Below are positions 1 through 6,553 of a DNA stretch of 7,121 nucleotides, piece after piece (position 1 is the stretch's first letter; each line of letters opens with the position of its first letter). The DNA comes from Bacilli bacterium (GTDB taxonomy: Bacteria; Bacillota_I; Bacilli_A; RF39; UBA660), in the NCBI GenBank assembly GCA_900772435.1, contig CAAHEM010000001.1, positions 1 through 7,121 of the forward strand. Reading direction: 5' to 3'. Under the pieces are notes generated by a model. It was not told the DNA's origin. It did no database searches and saw only the letters and a list, made by a program, of their open reading frames with translations. Made by a program: the position numbers and the translations under genes.

Positions 1-13
1 AAGTATTGCAAGT

Positions 14-976
14 TTATGCTAATAAAACGTATGTATAGTATGCAATAAACATTAATATCATAAGTGCGCCTTCTAATCTAGAAAGTACTTTATCATTACG
101 TGCAAAGTAATATAAAGTAAATGCTGCTATATGTACCGCAAGTACATCTATAAGGTTAAAATGAGCTGATGAGAAGCCTCCATATATTAAAAGTGGAAGT
201 CCTAGAACTATTCCTATATTAAATATATTAGTTCCAATTATATTGCCAAGAGCTATATCAAACTCGCCCTTTTTGGCAGCAACTACTGTCATTGTCATCT
301 CTGGAAGCGATGTTCCAATTACTATTACAGTCATTGTTATTATTTTAGTACTTACATTTAGTGCTTCAGCTAGTACTTTAGCATTATCAACAACTAAATC
401 ACTTGCTATTATAATTCCTACGCAACATGCTATTGAAAGCAATATTGATGTTAACATTTTATATTTTGATTTACTATATTCGAAGAAACCTTGTTTAGTT
501 TTTACAACTGATATTATATAGAATATAAATACTCCAAAGAAAAATATAAATAATAATCCATCATATCTATCAAGTATAAAATTATCAGGTGTCCCTCCAA
601 TATAATGAGATATTATTGATAAACTAAACAATGTAGTTATTACTAATAATATTGGAAGTTCTTTCTTGGTGACATCATTTTTTACTTTTATTGGAGCCAC
701 ACATGCAGCTAAACCAATTATCAACAAGATATTAACAACATTACTTCCAAGTACATTAGCAAGAGCTATATCACCACTACCTGAACTTATACTTTGAAAT
801 GATATTGCAAGTTCTGGGGCACATGTACCAAATGCAGCTACAGTTAGTGCTATCATCATTTTAGACATCTTAAAATTAGTTGCAATAGAACTTATCGCAT
901 CTACAAATATATCTGAACATTTAATTAAGCCATAAAAGCCAATTAATAGTAAAATTATTGATAATACTATGTTCAC
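14..976 (-). CDS. Calcium/sodium antiporter of the CaCA family (YrbG-like)
   Basis: Integral membrane cation exchanger of 320 residues, expected to swap Ca2+ for Na+ or H+ across the cell membrane. About ten hydrophobic segments can be read, in the two-half inverted arrangement of the family. Each half carries an alpha-repeat: the first has GTCAPE at residues 50-55 and GSN at 77-79, the second has GTSLPE at 221-226 and GTN at 248-250. The acidic residues E55 and E226 are the family's expected ion ligands. The start is GTG at 974-976, supported by AGGAG at 986-990 nine bases upstream; there is no competing ATG with a site. It lies 67 bases downstream of pyrG on the same strand and has a plausible promoter of its own in that gap. 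The length is normal for YrbG-like proteins. Ion specificity cannot be read from sequence: a K+-dependent or Na+/Ca2+ type are both possible. Confidence 0.93.
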   Translation of the reverse strand: MNIVLSIILLLIGFYGLIKCSDIFVDAISSIATNFKMSKMMIALTVAAFGTCAPELAISFQSISSGSGDIALANVLGSNVVNILLIIGLAACVAPIKVKNDVTKKELPILLVITTLFSLSIISHYIGGTPDNFILDRYDGLLFIFFFGVFIFYIISVVKTKQGFFEYSKSKYKMLTSILLSIACCVGIIIASDLVVDNAKVLAEALNVSTKIITMTVIVIGTSLPEMTMTVVAAKKGEFDIALGNIIGTNIFNIGIVLGLPLLIYGGFSSAHFNLIDVLAVHIAAFTLYYFARNDKVLSRLEGALMILMFIAYYTYVLLA

Positions 977-1002
977 ACAAGCCCACTCCTTATTCTAGAT
1001 AT

Positions 1003-1031
1003 ATTATAATATACAATTTATTTTTTTTAAA
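1003..1031 (-). promoter_or_regulatory. Probable promoter of the cation antiporter gene
   Basis: On the minus strand a perfect TATAAT (1003-1008) lies 17 bases from TTTAAA (1026-1031), which matches four of six consensus -35 positions. The predicted start near 996 gives a leader of about 19 bases that includes the ribosome-binding site. No hairpin followed by a T run separates it from pyrG, so readthrough from pyrG is also possible. Such matches arise by chance in AT-rich DNA, so confidence is moderate. Confidence 0.4.
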
Positions 1032-1043
1032 TATATTTTGTAA

Positions 1044-2651
<1,608 letters not shown>

Positions 2652-2659
2652 TTACCTCC

Positions 2660-2694
2660 AAAAAAAATGAACCCAGAGAGTTTTCTCTAGGCTC
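2660..2694 (-). terminator. Terminator/attenuator hairpin in the pyrG leader
   Basis: In minus-strand RNA the arms 2684-2694 and 2669-2679 form an 11-bp stem with a four-base AAAC loop, followed by one A and eight U (2660-2667), the form of an intrinsic terminator. Two pairs (2671/2692 and 2674/2689) are G-U in minus-strand RNA but would be A-C mismatches in plus-strand RNA, so the structure favours the pyrG direction. It lies after the pyrG promoter and ends just before the GGAGG site. It could attenuate pyrG, end transcripts arriving from the lipid kinase gene, or protect the mRNA 5' end. Confidence 0.7.
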
Positions 2695-2700
2695 TATTTA

Positions 2701-2729
2701 ATTATACAATTTTTATTGTTCTTAGTAAA
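2701..2729 (-). promoter_or_regulatory. pyrG promoter
   Basis: Minus-strand TATAAT at 2701-2706 is separated by exactly 17 bases from TTTACT at 2724-2729, which matches four of six -35 consensus positions. Counting seven bases on gives a start at 2694 (G), with 2695 (A) as the alternative. This is the very base of the leader hairpin. Confidence 0.65.
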
Positions 2730-2765
2730 TATTTTAATTTGTTTTTAATGTGAAATATAATGTCT

Positions 2766-2788
2766 AGAATAATGAGTAAAATTATTCT
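2766..2788. repeat. AT-rich inverted repeat spanning the lipid kinase stop codon
   Basis: Perfect 8-bp arms (2766-2773 and 2781-2788) flank a seven-base loop, and the TAA stop (2782-2784) lies within one arm. There is no T run after it on the minus strand, so it is unlikely to be an efficient terminator. It could act as a 3'-end stabiliser, or be a chance palindrome in AT-rich sequence. Confidence 0.4.
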
Positions 2789-3729
2789 TCATCTAGTTCT
2801 TCTTCTGTTTCTTCTGGGCGTTCAAATAATTTATCTATATTTTTTGTTGGAAGTAACATATAGTTATCTTTATTTATTTCTATTTTGAATTTATTTGTTT
2901 CGTGAGTTAATTCATCTCCATCTATACACCATGATGGTGGGGTCTCATCAAACTCAAGTTCTATCTTGTCAGTTTTAAAATATTTAAACACTGGTATATT
3001 GTCAAGTTCTCTTCTTTTTAGATAGTGAACTGCTCTTAAGATATCCCATTTATTTTTTATTTCACAAAGTAATACTTCAAATCTATTATCATCTAGTTTT
3101 ACATCATCATATATATTGTCTACTCCACCAACTCTATTTGAATTAGTTATGAATATGAATGAGAATCTTCCTTCTCTTTGTTCTCCGTTTACAGTATATT
3201 TTACATTATAGAATTGTAACTTTTGTTTTAATTGTTGAATACCATAAATTACATATGCTAGTTTACCATATTTTTCCTTTAATTTTCTTGGCGTTGAATA
3301 TGATATGTCAACCCATGCGCCTATACATGCTACATATACAAAAGGGTTTCCATTTATTAGACATACATCTATATTTTTTTGTGCTCCATTTAAAAGCATA
3401 ACTAAGTTCTTAGTAGTGTTTCCAGTCATGCCATACATATGAGCTACATCATTTACACTACCTAATGGTAAGTGTCCTAAAAGTATTGGTTTGTGTCTTT
3501 CAATATTACCAGAGATTACCTCATTTAAAGTTCCATCACCTCCAGCACATATCAAAAGATCTACATCTTTTAACTTCTTAGTTATTTCTTTGGCATGTCC
3601 CTTATATTCTGTATATATTATTTCTACATCATAGCCATAGTTCTCAAATATTTTATATAATTTCTTTATATCATTTCTATTTGTTAACTTACCACTATTT
3701 GGATTGTATATAACAACACATTTCATCAT
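2782..3729 (-). CDS. Diacylglycerol/lipid kinase, DgkB/YegS/LCB5 family
   Basis: Lipid kinase of 315 residues that transfers phosphate from ATP to a membrane lipid, most likely diacylglycerol to give phosphatidic acid for reuse in phospholipid synthesis. The N-terminal nucleotide-binding domain shows NPNSGK (9-14), the signature GGDGT (63-67) and LPLGSVND (87-94), the family's P-L-G-T-x-N-D block with Ser for Thr. The C-terminal beta-sandwich domain ends with the DGD at 270-272 that corresponds to the usual DGE/DGD motif. There is no membrane segment, as expected for a soluble enzyme that docks on the membrane. The protein ends in an acidic tail (residues 304-315, mostly Glu). Two adjacent ATG codons are possible starts; the first (3727-3729) is chosen because AAGGA at 3739-3743 lies nine bases upstream. 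It is transcribed divergently from the PBP gene. The exact lipid substrate is not decided by sequence; dgkB is the likeliest name. Confidence 0.92.
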   Translation of the reverse strand: MMKCVVIYNPNSGKLTNRNDIKKLYKIFENYGYDVEIIYTEYKGHAKEITKKLKDVDLLICAGGDGTLNEVISGNIERHKPILLGHLPLGSVNDVAHMYGMTGNTTKNLVMLLNGAQKNIDVCLINGNPFVYVACIGAWVDISYSTPRKLKEKYGKLAYVIYGIQQLKQKLQFYNVKYTVNGEQREGRFSFIFITNSNRVGGVDNIYDDVKLDDNRFEVLLCEIKNKWDILRAVHYLKRRELDNIPVFKYFKTDKIELEFDETPPSWCIDGDELTHETNKFKIEINKDNYMLLPTKNIDKLFERPEETEEELDEE

Positions 3730-3750
3730 ATTATCTTTTCCTTCATTAAT

Positions 3751-3772
3751 ATTATATCAAAATTATATCAAA
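3751..3772 (-). promoter_or_regulatory. Tandem extended -10 promoter elements of the lipid kinase gene
   Basis: Two perfect back-to-back copies of an 11-base unit, TTTGATATAAT on the minus strand (3762-3772 and 3751-3761), each contain a TGATATAAT extended -10 element. Predicted starts fall near 3755 and 3744, giving leaders of about 25 and 14 bases, both retaining the AAGGA site. The downstream copy also has ATGAAA (3775-3780, four of six -35 matches, 18-base spacer); the upstream copy has no recognisable -35, which extended -10 promoters can tolerate. Confidence 0.6.
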
Positions 3773-3805
3773 TTTTTCATATTATTAATAGATTATAAAA
3801 TTTTC

Positions 3806-3835
3806 TTAAACGGGAATAATAAATTATGATATACT
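3806..3835 (+). promoter_or_regulatory. Possible promoter of the class A PBP gene
   Basis: TATACT at 3830-3835 preceded by TG at 3827-3828 forms an extended -10 element. The best -35 is a poor TTAAAC (3806-3811, 18-base spacer). The predicted start near 3841-3842 would fall inside the ribosome-binding site. The overlapping TATGAT (3825-3830) would instead start near 3837 and leave the site intact, but its -35 is poorer still. Confidence 0.4.
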
Positions 3836-3838
3836 AAT

Positions 3839-3843
3839 TGAGG
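3839..3843 (+). promoter_or_regulatory. Ribosome-binding site that fixes the PBP start
   Basis: TGAGG lies six bases before the ATG at 3850. The in-frame TTG at 3838-3840 overlaps this site, so the TTG is part of the ribosome-binding region rather than the start codon. This removes four residues from the longest possible reading. Confidence 0.75.
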
Positions 3844-3849
3844 TTAATT

Positions 3850-5964
3850 ATGAAGAAAAAGAAAAATATTAAAAAACAATTTAAGACTAACAAGAAGAAA
3901 AGTAATATTTTAAATAATATATGTTTAGTTATAATAATTATGATTATTCTAGGTTTCGTGTGTGTATCTGGATTCTTTTATTATATTTATATGAGTGCTC
4001 CTGAATTTAAGGGTGAACTTCTTTATAAGAAAGAATCTTCTAACATATATGATTCTAAAGGTGATTTGATTGCTAGTATCGGTACTGAGAAAAGACAAAT
4101 TGTTACTTATGAAGAGTTACCTCAAGTATTAATTGATGCGATTGTTGCGACTGAGGATTCTAGATTCTTTGAGCATGATGGATTTGATATATATAGATTT
4201 ATGAAAGCTGGTGTTGGTTTTCTTAAGGGAGAAGATGCTGGTGGAGCTAGTACTTTGACTATGCAGTTATCTAAGAATACTTATACTAGTACGAATGCTA
4301 AGGGTTTTGATGGTATAGTACGTAAGTTTACTGATATTTATATGTCTATATTTAAGATTGAAAAAGATTATAGTAAGAAAGAAATTATTGAGTTTTATGT
4401 TAATGCTCCATATTTGGGTGCTGGTAGTTATGGTGTTCAAATGGCATCTAAAACATATTTTAATAAAGATGTTAGTAATATTAATCTTGTTGAAGCTGCG
4501 ATGATAGCTGGTATGTTTCAAGCACCTGGTGAATATGATCCTTATGTTAATCCTGAAAAAACTAACCAGAGAAAGAATGAAGTAATTAATTTAATGTTAA
4601 GACATGGATATATTACCGAAAATGAAGCAAATAAGGCTAAAAGAGTTTATGTTGAAGATATAATTAAGAAACAAAAAAATAGTGTTAACAAGTACCAAGG
4701 ATTTATAGATACTGTTATTGAAGAAGTAATTGATAAAACTGGTGAAAACCCATATGAAGTGTCTATGGATATATATACTACTATGGTAAGAAGTAAACAA
4801 GATGTTATAAATAATTTTTATAATAATCATAAATTTAAAGATAATAAGGTTCAAGTTGGTATTGGTGTTATTGATAATGATACTGGTTCAATTATAGCTG
4901 TTGGTGCTGGTCGTAATAAGAATAGTGAACTTTCATTAAATTATGCTACTCAAATTAAGAGACATCCTGGTAGTACAGCTAAACCTATATTTGATTATGG
5001 ACCTGGTATCGAATATAAGAATTGGTCTACATATACTCCATTTATTGATAAACCCGTTCGTTATACTAATGGTGGAGTTATGAATAATGTTGACTATAAA
5101 TATAAAGGTTTTATGACTTTAGAACAATGTTTAGTTAAATCTAGAAATACTTGTGCATTACAGGCTTTTCAAAAGTTAAGTAATTCTCAAATAGATAAGT
5201 TTGTTACCTCTCTTGGTATTACTCCTGAGTATTTAGGAAATTCTCACTTCATTAATGAAGCTCATTCTATTGGTGGATTTACTGGTGTTAGTCCTGTTGA
5301 ACTTGCCGGTGCTTATGCTGCATTTGGTAATGGTGGATATTTTACTCTACCTCATAGTGTTAATAAGATTGTTTATAAGAATGGTAGTGATGATGAAGTT
5401 GTTGAATTTAATTATCCTAAGAATAGAGTTATGAAAGATACTACTGCTTATATGATAAGTTATATGCTTAAGAAAGTTACTACTTCAAGAATTAAAGTGA
5501 AAGGAACTGAAATATCTACTAAGACTGGTACTAGTAGTTATGATCCAGCTAGATTAAAAAGTTTAGGTTTAAGTAGTAATGTTATTCAAGACTCATGGAC
5601 TGCTACATTTAGTCCTGACTATAGTGTTGCAATATGGTATGGATATGATGAACTTACTAAAAAGACTTATAATACTTCTAGTCATGCTTGGAGTGAAAGA
5701 AATAAAATACAAGCTGAAATAATTAATAATATTATGGAAGAAAATTCTAAGTTTGAAAGACCTAGTGGAATAGTTGCATCTAGAGTTGTAGTTGGAACTA
5801 ATCCTCCTAGATTACCTAATTCATCTACTCCATCTTCTAAAGTACAAACTCATTTATTTATTAAAGGAACGCAACCAACTAAGGCTGTTCAAAATGTTCA
5901 AAAAAGTCAAGAAAAGACTACTGAAAGTAATAAAACTACTTTACCAAGTGTATTAGAACCATAA
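3850..5964 (+). CDS. Class A penicillin-binding protein (bifunctional transglycosylase/transpeptidase)
   Basis: Builds peptidoglycan outside the membrane by polymerising lipid II and cross-linking stem peptides. The 704 residues comprise a short Lys-rich cytoplasmic tail (1-19), one membrane anchor (about 24-47), a GT51 transglycosylase domain (about 60-270) and a transpeptidase domain (about 335-640). GT51 motif I is EDSRFFEHDG (102-111, catalytic E102), motif II GASTLTMQL (132-140), motif III RKFTD (158-162), motif IV KKEIIEFYVN (176-185), and motif V is the RKNEVI stretch (241-246). In motif III the usual second catalytic Glu is Asp. The transpeptidase has all three penicilloyl-enzyme motifs: STAK (375-378, nucleophile S375), SRN (431-433) and KTGT (558-561). 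The tail after about 640 is a Ser/Thr/Pro/Lys-rich low-complexity stretch. Whether it corresponds to PBP1a, PBP2a or a PBP1C-like type is not settled here. It is monocistronic, with a terminator overlapping its stop. Confidence 0.97.
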   Translation: MKKKKNIKKQFKTNKKKSNILNNICLVIIIMIILGFVCVSGFFYYIYMSAPEFKGELLYKKESSNIYDSKGDLIASIGTEKRQIVTYEELPQVLIDAIVATEDSRFFEHDGFDIYRFMKAGVGFLKGEDAGGASTLTMQLSKNTYTSTNAKGFDGIVRKFTDIYMSIFKIEKDYSKKEIIEFYVNAPYLGAGSYGVQMASKTYFNKDVSNINLVEAAMIAGMFQAPGEYDPYVNPEKTNQRKNEVINLMLRHGYITENEANKAKRVYVEDIIKKQKNSVNKYQGFIDTVIEEVIDKTGENPYEVSMDIYTTMVRSKQDVINNFYNNHKFKDNKVQVGIGVIDNDTGSIIAVGAGRNKNSELSLNYATQIKRHPGSTAKPIFDYGPGIEYKNWSTYTPFIDKPVRYTNGGVMNNVDYKYKGFMTLEQCLVKSRNTCALQAFQKLSNSQIDKFVTSLGITPEYLGNSHFINEAHSIGGFTGVSPVELAGAYAAFGNGGYFTLPHSVNKIVYKNGSDDEVVEFNYPKNRVMKDTTAYMISYMLKKVTTSRIKVKGTEISTKTGTSSYDPARLKSLGLSSNVIQDSWTATFSPDYSVAIWYGYDELTKKTYNTSSHAWSERNKIQAEIINNIMEENSKFERPSGIVASRVVVGTNPPRLPNSSTPSSKVQTHLFIKGTQPTKAVQNVQKSQEKTTESNKTTLPSVLEP

Positions 5965-5981
5965 TTATATGGTTCTTTTTT
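5955..5981 (+). terminator. Intrinsic terminator of the PBP gene
   Basis: Perfect 9-bp arms (5955-5963 and 5968-5976) with an ATTA loop are followed by a T run through 5981. The 5' arm contains the last two sense codons and the first two bases of the TAA stop (5962-5964), so coding and termination signals overlap. A ribosome at the stop codon would cover the 5' arm. Confidence 0.85.
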
Positions 5982-6007
5982 ATACATATATTGACTTTTT
6001 TATATAT

Positions 6008-6039
6008 AAAAATATAGCAATTTTAACAAATTGCTATAT
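6008..6039 (-). terminator. Intrinsic terminator of the rluA-like/hydrolase transcript
   Basis: Perfect 12-bp arms (6028-6039 and 6012-6023) close a four-base loop, and minus-strand T's follow through 6008. The stop codon (6023-6025) lies at the loop, and the last codons of the hydrolase gene form the 5' arm. The stem is AT-rich with only two G-C pairs but long. It ends transcripts travelling toward the PBP gene; the PBP terminator lies 26 bases further on. Confidence 0.75.
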
Positions 6040-6553
6040 AATCTTTAATTTTACCTTCAAATATCTTATTAAAGTTTTTATTTTCTATTAGTTCTTTTGG
6101 TTTAAATAATGTTTTTGTATTATCTAGTATTTTTACTTTATTATTTGATAGAACTTCGTATACAAATTCTGAACAATAGTATTTCTTTCTATGAAGTTTT
6201 ATTCTAAAATGCACTAGTAATAAACCTGTTATATTATATCCTTTATTATCTAAATATATTTCTTTTATTTTGTCTTTTATTTTATTATATTGATAGTTTG
6301 TTATATTTATTTCATAGATAGCTACTAATGCATTTTTATTTCTGCTAAAAAGTCCTTTTCTTAAATCTTCTTTTAGAAATATTCCATAGAATGGAAAGTA
6401 TATATATTTTCTTCCGAATGAATACATCTTATCACATTTAGGATCTAGTGATAGAGATGCATGACTATATTTATCTTTTGTAACACTTTTTATTATTCTA
6501 GCAAGTGTGGTGTATGTTTAAGTTAAAACTATATATACTTTTCTTTCATTCAT
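6023..6553 (-). pseudogene. Circularly permuted papain-like (YiiX/NlpC-P60-like) hydrolase, interrupted by an in-frame TAA
   Basis: Reading from the ATG at 6551-6553 gives a 176-codon frame with a single internal stop, TAA at 6518-6520 (codon 12). On both sides the translation is family-like: a start resembling KVYIVLT, then TTLARIIK, YSHASLSLD (28-37 region), MYSFGRK (43-49) and YYCSEFVYEVL (from codon 125). H31 and C127 are the likely catalytic pair, in the His-before-Cys order of permuted NlpC/P60 (YiiX/YaeF) enzymes, which are thought to act on amide or ester bonds in lipids or cell-wall material. No frameshift is needed: the frame is continuous from 6553 to the TAA at 6023. The first in-frame ATG after the stop (6425-6427) would give 134 residues lacking H31, so probably inactive. 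The start overlaps the pseudouridine synthase stop by eight bases (ATGAATGA), implying co-translation. The defect may be a real nonsense mutation or a base error. Confidence 0.75.
6518..6520 (-). other. In-frame TAA stop, codon 12 of the hydrolase gene
   Basis: The codon sits between ACT (Thr 11) and ACA (Thr 13). From family memory, homologues have a residue such as His, Lys or Gln here within a LT-x-TGT-like stretch. TAA is one substitution away from CAA (Gln), AAA (Lys) or TAT/TAC (Tyr). Flanking codons remain in register. Confidence 0.75.

Noticed and set aside
4..47. 7-bp inverted repeat (4-10 and 41-47) at the end of the antiporter gene
   Set aside because: The arms are 30 bases apart and short, there is no visible T run, and the sequence beyond the window edge is needed to judge a terminator.
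2766..2788. Inverted repeat after the lipid kinase as an intrinsic terminator
   Set aside because: The minus-strand sequence after the stem has no T run; the leader hairpin at 2660-2694 is the better candidate for ending this transcript.
3838..3849. TTG at 3838 as the start of the PBP gene
   Set aside because: The TTG overlaps the TGAGG ribosome-binding site that serves the ATG at 3850, and no other site lies at a suitable distance upstream of the TTG.
4267..4854. Open frames on the minus strand within the PBP gene (4267-4521 and 4597-4854)
   Set aside because: They lie opposite the GT51 and linker coding sequence, have no ribosome-binding context or recognisable domain, and read as low-complexity Ile/Asn-rich sequence, as expected for a shadow of an AT-rich gene.
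6512..6530. A frameshift as the cause of the interrupted hydrolase
   Set aside because: The frame from the ATG at 6553 to the stop at 6023 is continuous, and family-like sequence flanks the TAA on both sides in the same frame. A single substitution explains it.
6546..6548. Alternative genetic code with TGA as Trp
   Set aside because: Trp codons read in pyrG, the lipid kinase, the PBP and the pseudouridine synthase are TGG. TGA ends the pseudouridine synthase at the expected place, and the interrupting codon in the hydrolase is TAA anyway.
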